Source: Silurus meridionalis (lineage: Eukaryota; Chordata; Actinopteri; Siluriformes; Siluridae). Taken from it: 64,000 bases of DNA. The notes below the pieces were generated by a model. That model worked only from the letters and a program-made list of their open reading frames with translations, was not told the DNA's origin and ran no database searches. Location: the NCBI RefSeq assembly GCF_014805685.1, contig NC_060899.1, positions 13,978,954-14,042,953 of the forward strand, in the 5' to 3' direction. The position numbers and the translations under genes are program-made. Shown here one piece after another: positions 24,765-36,108 of this stretch. Every line of letters begins with the position of its first letter. The stretch's first letter is position 1.

Positions 24765-25150
24765 TACACCGATCAGACATAACATTATGACCACCTACCT
24801 AAAATTGTATTGGTCCACTTTTGCTGTCAAAACAGTCCTGACCCATCAAACATTAACAGCATTAACTTCTTCAGCAGTTTGAGCTACAGGAGCTTGTCTG
24901 ATGGATCGGACCACACAGACCAGCCTTCGCTCCCCATGTGCATCAATGAGCCTCGGCCGCCCACAACCCTGTCGCCGGTTCACCACCGTTCCTTCCTTGG
25001 AGCACTTTTGATAGATTCTGACCACTGCAGACCAGGAACATCCCACAAGAGCTGCAGTTTTGGAGATGCTCTGACCCAGTCGTCTAGACGTCACAATTTG
25101 TCAAACTCGCACAAATCCTTACGCCCATTTTTCCTGCTTTTAACACATCA
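24765..25150 (-). mobile_element. Tc1-like transposon fragment, second family
   Basis: The terminus 'accgatcagacataacatta' followed by 'tgaccacc' at 24769-24796 is a common fish Tc1 inverted repeat. Next to it on the minus strand lies an N-terminal transposase fragment. The opposite end of another member of the same family starts at 63938. Confidence 0.8.
24846..25094 (-). pseudogene. Tc1 transposase N-terminal DNA-binding fragment
   Basis: 82-aa minus-strand frame: 'SKTAALVGCSWSAVVRIYQK' is the first helix-turn-helix (paired-like domain) and 'GCGRPRLI' is the GRPR AT-hook-like linker, leading into the second helix-turn-helix. The catalytic DDE domain is absent. It may have had its own start further upstream (towards 25150). 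Confidence 0.85.
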
Positions 25151-25176
25151 ACTTTAAGGACAAAATGTTCATTTAC

Positions 25177-25275
25177 ACATATGGTTTACATGGGTTGGAA
25201 TAAAAGGTCTCCTATAAAACTCTGAACTAAACCCTACAAAACACCTTTGGGATGATTTGATGCATCCTTTTTATA
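25177..25275 (-). mobile_element. MITE family A fragment
   Basis: 'catatggtttacatgggttg' and 'caaaacacctttgggatga' are the reverse complements of family words seen in 31860-32330. It abuts the Tc1 fragment. Confidence 0.55.
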
Positions 25276-26034
25276 ACATATTTGCATCTGTAAAAATGAT
25301 TTATTTACATATAGTGTTGTGGTCCTGATGACTTACAAGGCAAGCGCAGAAGTCTGACACGCCATGAATCGTCTCGTTCTTACAATCCACTTGCGTCACA
25401 GCACATGTGCGGCTGTAAAATTAAGTACGCCTTGATTTATTCGTCATCCCTCCAGCTCGCTCATAACACAGCCGTATTTTAGCAAAGCCCGTGGCATGTT
25501 GTTTTTCAGCTCAGGAAAAATTTCTCAGACGGCAATGTAAAAGTAAAGAGACAGTGCCTGCTGGGATACACATTTTGCATAAGATACTCCAACTAGTATA
25601 GTGCGTTATAGGATTTAAATAGTGCACCGGGTGTGCTTCATCAATTTGGGACAGTAGCACAAAAATAGGTCACTATATCGAAAAAGGAATCATCATTGTT
25701 CACACAGTCATCTGTGTACCTTTTAGTGCATCTGATGATATGTTGGACCACGTCCATTAGGTTGCTACTTCAAGCGCTGTAACGTTTATTGATTTCACGC
25801 CAGCTATTTTTCACACATATTTATTACTGTTTAAGTAGCAAGATGTCAGATATAATGCTATTACCAAGTGTTGTGTCTCATATTAAAAGGCAAGAGGAGA
25901 TGTTTTTTGGCACATAATGGAGGTAGTGGTCTAGGCAAGAACAAACATTTATTGGGCAAAGTACAAAACAGCTCAACCTACAGACTATGAACAAATGCAA
26001 CAAAAAGCATGGAGTAAACAAACAAACAAAATCT
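25276..26034. other. Intergenic, no gene recognised
   Basis: No family recognised. Confidence 0.4.
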
Positions 26035-26180
26035 CCATAGGATACTAATCTGACTCTTCTAGTTCAAGAGGTTTTGCTTTTTTGTCACGTGACTCCCATA
26101 TACACTATGCAGTTATAAATATAAGAACAGCACATTAGTACAATACATCGAAAATTGTAACCTACAAACCAAAAGGTTAT
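26035..26180. repeat. Repeat family R300, copy 1
   Basis: 'tcacgtgactcccatataca' followed by 'ctatgcag' is also found with small changes at 54157-54183. The two copies share surrounding sequence, so this is an interspersed repeat, possibly a hAT-type MITE. Boundaries are uncertain. Confidence 0.5.
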
Positions 26181-26769
26181 CGCCAAATAAACACATCTCG
26201 TATGCACTTGGATGGAGACACCTCCCCGAATCTCTGTTTTTAGCACGGCATGTGTTATTAATACAACCATCTGCACACTTGCCCACAATTCCCCAGATTA
26301 AAAGGAAAAAATAAGTGAGAGACTGCTAAGCTTTTGTCAGGTTGCCAGGCCTTCAGATAAATCAGCTTGCCAGCATCTGAGTCAGATGATGAATTTTGCT
26401 GACCACTTTTTGTTTGGTGTGGATGTTGTATTTTGAGGTGGACAAAGATGCTGAGTGTACATTTCCATTTTTTTTTTTTTTTTACGCTAGGGCACAAGTT
26501 CAGAGAAACTTGCAGAATATCTTTAAAGAGAAAATCAGGCCATATTAAGTTTACTGTTTACTTCTCTGAATAACTTTCTCAGATGCTTATTTATGGGGAA
26601 AAACAAATCTATTTTTGCTTTTAAAGATTTTAGACGATTTTAAGGGGGTACACCAAACAGAGGATTCCAAGTAATGTGCCTTTTAAGGGATCCACATCCT
26701 GCAATGCACTATATCTTTAAAATCTCCCAGTTTCCCCAATATAATCCCATCTACAGTCTACCAGTTATC
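26181..26769. other. Intergenic, no gene recognised
   Basis: Poly-T at 26468-26483. Nothing else recognised. Confidence 0.4.
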
Positions 26770-27470
26770 TCCATGACTGAGGTGGATGCATCTCGATGCA
26801 TGGCCAACAATACGATATGTTAAAAATACATATGAAGCACTTATCGATGTGATGCAATGCGATACGATTCACCCGTATTTTGATGCAGTGTGATCAGATT
26901 TAGGGTTAGGATAAGGGTTATTCGATTCAGCACAATGCGATTCAATGCAATATGATGCAATGAAAAAAATATTGATGCTCTGCAATTCAATATGGTACTG
27001 ATAGTTAGCTTAAAATTTTTTGCTCTAGACAAACAGCAAATACCCAATTTACTTAAATGCCTTCTGATTTCCAACACATGGCCCTTTCATAAACACGCCT
27101 TAATAGTGCAAAAAAAAGAATAACTAAAACCAGACGTTTATTCTATGTGACTCTCAGGACACGCCTCGGTCTCCGTAGTGTCATGATACGTCACACTCAT
27201 GTAGCAGCAGTGATGCTGAGAGAAAATGCTCGAGAAACAGTTTACGAGGAGAAATGGATCTACATATAAAATTTTGGTCAATAATTCTTGATAAATAATA
27301 AATAGTTTTTTACCCATGCAAGTATTTAAAAAATTATTCATCGGAATACAAGTTGCCATTTGTATCACGATGCATCATTTTTTAAAATACTTGCATTATA
27401 TCAATGCATCGCACTGTTAAACTTTTACGCCTATGCACTGATGCGAATCGGAGAATCTCACCATCCTTAC
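26770..27470 (+). repeat. Repeat family R600, long copy 1
   Basis: Shares an ordered series of blocks with 55155-55740: 'catatgaagca', 'gattcaatgcaa'-type repeats, 'acagcaaat', 'catggcccttt', 'gactctcaggacacgcctcg' (exact in both), 'gaaatggatctacatata' against 'gaaatcaatctatatata', and 'gcatcgcgata'-like ends. There is no open frame of note. Non-coding and class unknown; a hAT-like non-autonomous element is possible. Confidence 0.65.
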
Positions 27471-27479
27471 AATCTTCAA

Positions 27480-28110
27480 ATTGGTTCCATGTAGATCCAC
27501 TTGTGAAAGATTGTACAACCCACTCTCCAATGGTTTTAGGTAGAACCCCTTCTTAGTGCACAAAAACCCTTGAGATCTAAACCCGAGATTATTTTTCCAC
27601 ACTGTACACTCATCAAAATGTTCCAAAATAAAACCTATTCCTGGAGTGTAGCTTTTTCCAAATATAACTGCTGCAACCATGTTAAAGGTTGAAGAACAAA
27701 AGAGAAATCCACAGGTCTTTTAATATCTTTTTAAGGGAGTAAATCTTCAAGCATATTACAAGTCTGGCATTTGTAAAAATGTACAACCTCTCCAGAGGGT
27801 ACAAAGTAGATCAGCTTTATACTGTATGTGTACATCTCCCATAGTGTTCCATGTAGAACCCATTCAAGAACCTGCACCCCAATATTTCACAATGGACCTG
27901 TACAATCCATGCTGTTCTTAGTAGAACCCATTTGTGAGTGCACATCTAACAGACAGTGCCAAATAGAACTTATAACAAGACTGCAAACCCAACAATGAGT
28001 ACAAGAGCATTTAGGAGTCTCATGTAGAACCTATTTAAGAATGTACACCCTCCAAAGTGGATCACATTTTTGGAGTGAAAACCTCCGAAAAGGTTCAAAG
28101 CATTTATTCT
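27480..28110. repeat. Degenerate tandem array around a TAGAACC core
   Basis: The words 'ccatgtagatcc', 'aggtagaacccc', 'ccatgtagaaccca', 'ttagtagaaccca', 'aaatagaactta' and 'catgtagaacct' recur; the later copies are 50-70 bases apart. The unit is heavily diverged. This could be an old minisatellite or the tandem interior of a DNA transposon. Confidence 0.45.
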
Positions 28111-29119
28111 AAGACTTTGCGCCCCTGAAGAGACTACATGAAACTCCCTAAGAGGACAGAAGAGAGAATATTTAAAGATTTCCTGAAAAAGATACTTGAC
28201 TACTAAATGTAGAAATTGGTTCCTAAAAAATAGTCTTTGTCTTAGTTAATAGTCTTTGCTTCCTAACAGTGTTACACTTGGAATGTTTTCTGAAAAGGAA
28301 ACCCTTGATGGTATCAAACAAAAGCAGACAATCAGTAAGATGAAACTTTTTCTCCCCTAAGAGATGCCCCTGCTTCAAATTCACACAGTAATGGAACTTA
28401 ATATATTTGCAGACTTCTGCTTTGTGACTTTCTAGACTCTTTCGTCAGAGCGGAAAAAGCGCCAACGATGAGGAACGCGAGAGTGGGCGTTTAGGCAGCA
28501 GGGAATGTCGCCAAAATTATTCTGACTTAATTGCCCTTTACTGGTGCATTAACACCCCTATCTTTAATGACAGCCTACTAAACATTATCCACTGGTTTTT
28601 GGTTCTACTGCTTTTTCCAGCACAGAGAACAATGGCAGAATGGAGTGGGGAAAAAGCCCACAAGGGAGCTTGTTAGTGCTAATTAGTGTCTGCTACTGAC
28701 AGTGTCTTAAACCAGAGTCATAAGGGAGATGTGACTTTAAATCCACCATGCCTGCAGTCTAAAAAAAAGCTGATTCGTCAATCAATAGTGGAAGAATGTA
28801 TATAGGTATATAAATTAGACATTTTAGCAGTTCGAATCAGAAGAGAACACCAGCTGTTTATTTGGCAAATTTGAAAAAAATAAGGCATGATCGATGCTCA
28901 GGTCTTTATTGAATACTAATTAATCAGATGTTGCAAAAACATACAACTCTGTCAGTATATTCACAATAGCTGTGGATATGAAACAGGCTATGCCAAATCT
29001 GGACAGATTAATACTGAAGAAAGAGAAGACGTCAAAATGTTTTTTAAAACGTCCACATTTTGGTGTTAAGAACAGCTCCATATTCTTGTTGTTGGCTGAC
29101 AGAAGTGGAACATCTTGTT
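28111..29119. other. Intergenic; includes a repeat-free island
   Basis: 28420-28760 is free of simple repeats and recognised elements and is less AT-rich than its surroundings, with TAAT-type core words ('gctaattagtg'). It is a candidate conserved non-coding block; that is inference only. Confidence 0.3.
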
Positions 29120-29215
29120 CTCCTCTGATTTAGCCAGTGGTTTAAACTCCGTGATCACCGAGCTGGCACCCTTGTGGCCCTTAAGCAATGCCCTTTACTC
29201 TCTGTGCTCTTTTCT
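29120..29215 (+). mobile_element. tRNA-derived SINE remnant (family S2)
   Basis: 'gatcaccgagctggcaccct', 'tggcccttaagcaatgccct' and 'ttactctctgtgctc' follow the body of the S2 SINE in forward orientation. Confidence 0.5.
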
Positions 29216-29624
29216 GAGCCAGCTAGCTGCCCTATGAGGCGAATTTGAAATCTGATCTGAAAATCTGGTTAAAGAAACAGACCTGTTGCTAATAGAGACT
29301 AAGTTAAAAATGAATTCACTACTGAATCTGAAGGCCCTGGGCAGATTAGACTGACATGGCAGCACATAGAGGCTGAAATCTGATTGGACAAAAAAACTAA
29401 GATCCACATACACGTACTGGAAGCAGTGCAGCCAATAGAAACGCTATGAAATGAAGAGAATAAACTGTTGGGAATAAATTAATACAATTATTATTAAATA
29501 TTAGAATTTAGGTTGTAAATGTAGGTCAGTGCTTCTGATAGTGTTTAGGCCAGCAGAGAAAGCCACTCTGGCCCTGACCGCCCACCATTGTGTAAAGTAT
29601 ATGTGACAAGTACAAAGCTTTCGT
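29216..29624. other. Intergenic, no gene recognised
   Basis: Nothing recognised. Confidence 0.4.

Positions 29625-29704
<80 letters not shown>
29625..29704. repeat. (TTTC)n microsatellite
   Basis: About 20 units of TTTC. Confidence 0.95.
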
Positions 29705-30349
29705 TTAGTTTAGAGGGTCAAATATCCTTAATATAAATACCCACATTATAATTGATATTTGTTCATAAACAATAAATAATGAAATCAATAATGTATAATA
29801 ATAAACATAACAATAATCATAATTAATAAACATTATTATTATTAGTAGTAGTAGTAGTAGTGTCATTATCATTATAATTATTACTGATAAAAAAACATTA
29901 AGATTTTACAGGCTGCAATGCTGAAGAGGCACCTAAGCCGAACTGCCTGCTTTTTATTAGGTGCAATTTCCGAAATAGCTTTTAAAGATACAACTTACAC
30001 CTTCGAGGCTCACGAATTTTAAATAATTCATCCCCACTTTGATCGCAACTGTTTATGCAAGTCATCCGTACAGGTAATTGCGGAGGAAGTTTGCCAGCCG
30101 CTTTATGTAAAGCGCTTGATTGCAGTTGTACTTTGGCGAGTCGAGGCGAGGTAATATCCAGTTAATAAAACATGAGCTGTTGACTTTCAATTTTAAGCAA
30201 TGAAAGCGGTGTGCACATCGCACTCGTAACGGCTTGTAATGACCCTCAAATGAAATGCGTGCTCAGTGTGGAAAAGACAATACTGAAAGACCGGAAAGTC
30301 ATTGTTTAATGGTTTATCTTTGCCTTTATATTGTTCATCTTTATATATA

Positions 30350-30352
<3 letters not shown>
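29705..30352. other. Intergenic, AT-rich
   Basis: Contains ATA/ATT-rich low-complexity sequence at 29755-29890 with a short (TAG)n patch near 29845. The rest is unassigned. Confidence 0.4.

Positions 30353-30402
<50 letters not shown>
30353..30402. repeat. (TA)n microsatellite
   Basis: About 25 units of TA. Confidence 0.95.
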
Positions 30403-30406
<4 letters not shown>

Positions 30407-30879
30407 TTACAAATTTCTCTTAAGTGCTTCCCTCAGGCCTACTGCTCATTTCAGACCAAGGTGTATGTTGGCTAGGAGACGGTCTTTTATTGCTATTAGC
30501 CTTGTGCCCTATTCATGCCTATCATGCTTCTTGACTATCGATCAGACTCTGTCCTCTCTCAGGCTCATCCCTGTAGCCAATTGTTGGATGAAAATCAGCA
30601 GCGCAGCAGTTTGTGAGCAGTCGGCTTTCACAAGTCGTGCTCCGAAACTCCCATTGGGCCCTCGAGGAAACATTAAAGTGGATGGATCGGTTTCTGTATA
30701 ATGCTGAAGTGAAACCCGGTGGAAATGTGGAAACGGTAGTTGCTCTCTAGCGGATACAAAGAGCTTAGTGTAATCGGTCATCTGTGCATGATTAAACAGT
30801 TTGCACGAGTATGAATTATTTAGTAGTCAACGAGCATTTAAATAAATAAAGTAGCTGAAAGATCAATTTTGCATAGCTA

Positions 30880-31145
30880 TATTGTGTGCTCAAACATTTT
30901 TGGACACCTAACAGTAAGATCTGTTTGAACATCTCATTCCACACTTAGGTACTATTTACTGTTGTAATCACCTCCACTCTTCTGGGAAGATGTTAAGATT
31001 GGAAACTAATTTTACAGTATCTATACTTAATATATGACTTAATGCTTTATTTTACATTTTTACTCTATTTTACATGAATTGCACTGTGAGCCTTTTCAAT
31101 GAAGAATTTCAATGTGGATTCAATAAAGTATTCTAATTCTGATCA
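30880..31145 (+). mobile_element. MITE family A left end followed by a LINE-type 3' tail
   Basis: 30885-31000 has 'tttttggacacctaacagta' and 'cactcttctgggaagatgtt' (family A). At about 31005 the sequence switches to 'acttaatgctttattttaca' and 'gaattgcactgtgagcc', ending 'caataaagtattctaattct', which looks like a non-LTR element 3' end with its own AATAAA. A junction between two elements. Confidence 0.5.
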
Positions 31146-31292
31146 TTCTGGTTTTAGAAACCCCCTTTCATGTAACTCAAATCTTCTTACAGTAAACTTT
31201 ACAATATAAAGAAGATCCTGCTGTATAAAAAATACACTAAACAATTACTGCACATCTTATCTAAGTGTGTGCAAAGTGGCATTGGGATATGT

Positions 31293-31293
<1 letters not shown>

Positions 31294-31325
<32 letters not shown>
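31294..31325. repeat. (GT)n microsatellite
   Basis: About 16 units of GT. Confidence 0.9.
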
Positions 31326-31326
<1 letters not shown>

Positions 31327-31859
31327 TGGTCTTTAATCTTCTCTTTTCTCCTTCATCTCTATCCTCATCTTTCGCTGTAGGATTTTATTTTGGAGCGTTA
31401 ACGCTGAGTTCTGTGATGTGCGAGAGGCTAATGTTTCTCCCGGAGGTGTGTTGAAAATGTGCTCAGTGTGTTCGAGCTTCGGGTGAACTGAGTCATACGT
31501 AGAAGTGAAAAACACAGCACACCCACGAGTCAGCCTCAGAAACCCCACATTAAACCCCCCCCTCCCCTTCAGCACTTGCTGCCTTTTTAATAGCCACTGC
31601 TGGGTGGGTGTGTGATTGGGCTGTATTTTGAGTCAGGATGCTGACGCCCCCTTCATTTCCAGTGCTGCGTCTGTGAGTATGTGTCTTTTTCTAGTGCTAA
31701 TCATGCGACGCTGTGCTTTTGTGTGAGTGTATGGCTGGCAGAATAAGGGATACAAGTGAAGCACTTCAGAAAGAAAACCAGTGTAAAAAGAAAATGAAAA
31801 ATGCCACCCATAAAGAACTCTATATACCCATGTATTTTAAGTGCATCTGATCTGGACAA
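31326..31859. other. Intergenic, no gene recognised
   Basis: Small overlapping open frames on both strands, no family recognised. Confidence 0.4.
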
Positions 31860-32330
31860 ACGTACTGAGACACTGGAATTTTCCTGCCATATGTGGTTCG
31901 TCACCCAACTGTTGCTACACTGTTGGAGTCACACAATTGTATAGGATGTCTGAGCATAACATTTTCACTTGAACCCTTTGCACAATGCCATCTCCATTAA
32001 GATATGGTTTACATGGAAAGTGGAAGAACTCCTGCTATAGAGCTCTGACCTCAACCCCATTGAACACCTTTGGGATGAAACCGAATGCTAACTGCACCCC
32101 AGGCCTCCTCACCTTCATCCATACCTTACTTTACTGACACCCTTGTGTCTGAATGACCTCAAAACTCCACTAGCACACTCCAAAATCTTGTGGAACATCT
32201 TCCCGGAAGAGTGGAGGTTATTATAAGAGCAAATTAGGACTAAATGTATAACGAGATGTTCAAAAGCACATACCAGGCTTATGCTAAGGAGTTTACAAAC
32301 TTTTGTGCATATAATGTATATACACTTAAA
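31860..32330 (-). mobile_element. MITE family A, most complete copy
   Basis: About 470 bases, read on the minus strand, with all family blocks: 'cactctt(c)cgggaagatgt' next to 'ccacaagattttggagtgtg', 'caggcctggggtgcag', 'tttgggatgaa' reversed, 'ctctatagcaggagttcttc', and 'tgtgcaaagggttcaag' in place of the usual mid block. Both ends are recognisable ('acaaacttttgtgcatataa' at the right edge). Confidence 0.75.
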
Positions 32331-32573
32331 TTGTCCTAGACAAATATGTATAATGATTATTTTTCTTGTTGTATTACTGACTGATTATTTATTGTAAAAA
32401 AAAGTCTCTTTTTTAACACCTTTTTCTATTGATTGTGTCTAATAATTTGGAGTTGCCAACGTTTCCAAGACATCAAAAATGTAATGTTATTGGGCAGACA
32501 ATGTGTAGGTGCGACTTTGTGTCTGTCTGCTTTAGCATTCATGGTACAGTGGAGACATGTGGAGGATGTTATG

Positions 32574-32574
<1 letters not shown>

Positions 32575-32646
<72 letters not shown>
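32575..32646. repeat. (CA)n microsatellite
   Basis: About 36 units of CA. Confidence 0.95.
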
Positions 32647-32649
<3 letters not shown>

Positions 32650-33629
32650 CTGATCTGGGCTCTAGGTAACAAGCCCTGTTATCAACTGACAGACAGTACA
32701 GAACACTGTCTCCTGACTGACAGGTCTTGTTAAGGAACATTACAGCACTTGAGTTTCTGACATTCGTCTCCAGAGAAACTCCATGAATCGTAATCAGGAT
32801 GAGGGCACTCGGAGCAAGAAAAGGGAAACGGAGTACCTTTATTTCTGCATAAGTAATACCTTTAGTGGTAATAATGTCTTCACACAACAGGCTACTAGTC
32901 TGCCTAATGGCCACATTTTTTAAACATAATTAAAGGCTCAACTCATCCCTGACTCATTTCCTCACTTTGCAGTCGCTCTTAAAAGGCCTGGCACTGACAC
33001 CGCTTTCTTTAGTATCTGGCCTTTTCTTGCTCGGGGAGTTATTCAGGGAGAACAGTAAAAGTGCAGCTGAGACTTAAGGGGGCGAAAAAAAAAAAAGAAA
33101 AAGAACAGCTCCGGTAATTACAGCCTTCACAGCGGCTTTATGTAACAACCAGGTCACATCCTGTTCTGTAAAGCTCTTAAGAGTACTTCTAAAGCTGGAG
33201 AAAAAAAAAAATTCGATACAATTATATTTTTTCACCTCAGTCTTATAGTTATATTTAATTAGCAAGTGAATGACATGCAATACAGATCAATCTATTACTA
33301 GACATTGATGGAAGGAGTTTTCAGTGTCAGTGTTTAGTAAAAGCTGGGTAATTTTGTTTGTTTTTTTTGTTTTAGACCTTGATAAAGAAAAAGAAATGAA
33401 AAGAAGGTAATGAAGAAACAACTGATGCTGCTATAATATAAGAAACAGGAATCTGTCTCATGGATGTTCAAACACTAATTGCAACTATAAATTTATAAAG
33501 TATGCTGGAAAATGCTGTGAAAATGAATGAAGAATAATAACAAAAGAAACTATAATAATATTAGGTCTATTGACACTATGAGATAGACTATATATATTAT
33601 ATAATGTATCAGATAGAGCAACAAAACAA
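32647..33629. other. Intergenic, no gene recognised
   Basis: Ordinary sequence with A-rich patches at about 33085 and 33200. Confidence 0.4.
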
Positions 33630-33900
33630 AAATAAGATGAAATGTTAAAAGGAGATGAGATAAGATGAGATAAGATAAAATACGAGATGAGACACGATAA
33701 ACCTAAAACAAGATCAGATCAAACAAAAGACCGTATAAGATAAGATGAGACAAGATAAGATAAGAAGTTATGACAAGGCAAGATGAAATTATAAGACAAG
33801 ATGAGATAGGATGAGATAATTCGAGAACATGATGAGATCAGAGGTTAGATGAGGTAAGATGAGACAATACGAGATAAGGTAAGATAAGATAAAAGCTGCT
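33630..33900. repeat. Degenerate GATAAGAT/GATGAGAT low-complexity tract
   Basis: About 270 bases built almost entirely of imperfect GAT(A/G)AGAT-type units in one orientation ('gagataagatgagataaga'). The units create many matches to the GATA-factor core WGATAR, which is expected from the repeat and is not evidence of regulation. Confidence 0.8.
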
Positions 33901-33929
33901 CCTATAAAATATAAACGTTTCGGCAGATG

Positions 33930-34370
33930 TATTGCTAACTGTACATTTCATTCTCGAGCTGATCTCTCCCAGGCCATTAGGATTCCATAAGCAAACAGTT
34001 TGCACGGTTTGTGCTCAAATCTCCCATAAGCCCACGCAATTACAGAACAGCACAGGCCCTTTAGATCATTTTCCAGAGAGCACGGTGTAATTTATGCGCT
34101 GCCTATCCTTCAGTGTTTTTACCATTCCGTGAACGTTTGCACTGTTTTCTAATGTAGGTCTGCGCACTCCCAGGTACATCGCTGAGCACTATTCATCTCA
34201 ATTTAGCCCCTGCTCAGCTGCTTGTCTCAATGAGCAATGAAAAATAGATGCCTCCTGTCTCTGAGTTAATGCCTCAGAAATGCTGAATGACCGTACGCAT
34301 TTGTAGCTGTCACTGGGGTTATGACATCTCTTACAAGCGAGGTTATAAAGACCTTGCTCGTTTAAAGCCA
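33930..34370. other. Repeat-free island, possible conserved non-coding block
   Basis: No simple repeat or transposon word. Less AT-rich than its flanks and no coherent open frame. The appearance fits a conserved enhancer, but only cross-species alignment can show that. Confidence 0.3.
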
Positions 34371-34997
34371 GTATTTTTTTTTTTTGACTGATTGAACCAA
34401 TTAGGTAAATTATCCAGCTTGGGCAGGCTGTGCATTACTGACAGGAAAGCAAAGCTGACATTTCCAAAGTACAAAGCTAATGATGGATACTTTCTGTGCT
34501 TTCTGTTTGAACCCTGTCACACTCAAAATGTTAGATTTCCTCACATATCCAGAGCTAACGTCTGCTTTGGCATTGTTTGCCATTTAAAACTCTGGTACGG
34601 GTCTATAAAATATTCAGGTCACTTCAAAAACTAGCTAGATGTCAGTGAGATGTACATTTTGTTTGCACATTTAGTAGGTTACAGAAAAAGGAAAGACAAA
34701 AGAGAGACAGAAAAAAACTTCAAATCTCTCTCAGACATCATAGCCATCCAATAAAGCCACCCTGGGCTCCAACTTCCAGAATTCACAGACACTTTCCAGC
34801 TCTGATTTGTTTATTTACTGATTAAGCAAAGGTATTACCTGCATAAACACTCTCACACTCTCTCACACACACTATTTAAAGAACATTTATTCAGGAAAAC
34901 ATCATGAAGTAATACACTAACTGACTGACTCTTGTTCGTTTGTCTATCGCCAAGCCGTAATATTGGCGTTGTTTCTCTTCTCATTTGCTAGACTGCC
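34371..34997. other. Intergenic, no gene recognised
   Basis: The 80-aa frame at 34392-34634 has no recognisable domain. A CA/CT-rich stretch occurs near 34845. Confidence 0.4.
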
Positions 34998-35100
34998 TAA
35001 AGCCAGTGTGAAAGAGGCAGATGTAGAGGACAGGGGGGTATGGAGACGGATGATCCGCTGTGGTGACCCCCTAATAAGAGAACCCGAAAGAAGAAGAAGA
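34998..35100 (+). mobile_element. RTE-like LINE, 3'-end fragment
   Basis: Encodes '(V)KEADVEDRGVW' and 'RMIRCGD', the same C-terminus as the LINE at 53300-53785, then the shared tail 'gatccgctgtggtgaccccc' and '(gaaag)aagaagaagaca'. A heavily 5'-truncated insertion. Confidence 0.75.
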
Positions 35101-35124
35101 CAGTAAAACAAAGTTTTACCAAGT

Positions 35125-35260
35125 AAAGGAAAAAATGTAATGCTAATGTATAGGATGCATCCAAAGACATCCTATACAACTGTGGTCCTTCAACTTTGAG
35201 CTAATAGTGTCACATATGATATATGGAAAAGTCAGATATAAGTCCCAATATTTTGTCCAT
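35125..35260 (+). mobile_element. MITE family A, 3' fragment
   Basis: 'catccaaagacatcctatac' and 'aactgtggtccttcaacttt', then 'aatattttgtccattatagt', i.e. the right half of family A. Confidence 0.6.
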
Positions 35261-35929
35261 TATAGTATCTCTCTAAAGCAAATGAGCAATTTGGCCTATA
35301 AAGCATTAGATAGGGTACATGGATACATCATGGTAAAATCATTCAGTCCTAAAAAGAAAAATAAGAATTGTCCATGTTCAAGAGTTCTCAAGAGATCAGA
35401 GACAAGCCTTATGTCATGTAGCGCTCAGCTAAAAATGGCCTTTTATCTGAATCTAGGATGCATACGGAGATGCTGCAATGAGTCGTTCGAGGTGTTTCGA
35501 GTGGCGTGCGCATTTCAAGAACAGAAAAACATCACGAAGACAACAGGAGATCAGGAAGATCTTGAATGAGCTCAACCAGCGAAAATGAGGCCAAGATGAA
35601 GATCCATTTCCCAACAACTGGCATGGGTACACTCTCATTCCCCTGATTACTAATCACACACACCTGAGAGCAAACACATCTTGCCTGGTTGCTTCCTCTT
35701 TTTTTACACCTTATTGCTCCTGGTATTTGATTTTTTTTTTTTTATGTTGATGACCTTTGCATGAACCCTTGACAATATGGTTTACCGCATTGGATTAATT
35801 TGCCTGTACATCTAATATGCTAGTATTAAGCAAAATACAACTCCAATACCCAGCATAAAATCATGGCCACCACAGACTACAACACCTGCAACACTCACAA
35901 TCACTGAGATACTAATCAAATTTACCAAT
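35261..35929. other. Intergenic, no gene recognised
   Basis: The 120-aa frame at 35207-35569 begins inside the MITE fragment and has no recognisable domain. Confidence 0.4.
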
Positions 35930-36108
35930 GCAAAGCATTTGGATTTTGGATCTGAAGTTCATGAGTTTAAATCCAAGCTACACCAAGCTGCCACTTAATT
36001 GCCCCTGAGTAAGGCCCTTAACCCCATAGCTGCTTAGTTGTATGAATTAGATTCTGTACATAAGGGTGTCTGTCATATGCTGCAAATGCAAATGCAAATG
36101 CAAAAAAA
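35930..36108 (+). mobile_element. tRNA-derived SINE (family S2), near complete
   Basis: B-box-like 'tgagtttaaatccaag', then 'ctacaccaagctgccactta' and 'gagtaaggcccttaacccc', then 'agggtgtctgtcatatgctg', and a tail of 'caaatg' repeats followed by poly-A. The 3' end matches the common teleost 'aagggcgtctgccaaatgct' tail. Confidence 0.75.

Noticed and set aside
32426..32914. 162-aa minus-strand frame with a Cys-Val repeat
   Set aside because: The repeat is the translation of the CA/GT microsatellite. The same holds for frames at 5644-6057, 13592-13852, 44661-45020, 43805-44272 and the TA-run frames at 17846-18085 and 30193-30405.
35207..35569. 120-aa frame as a gene
   Set aside because: It begins in a MITE fragment, has no recognisable domain and no splice partner.
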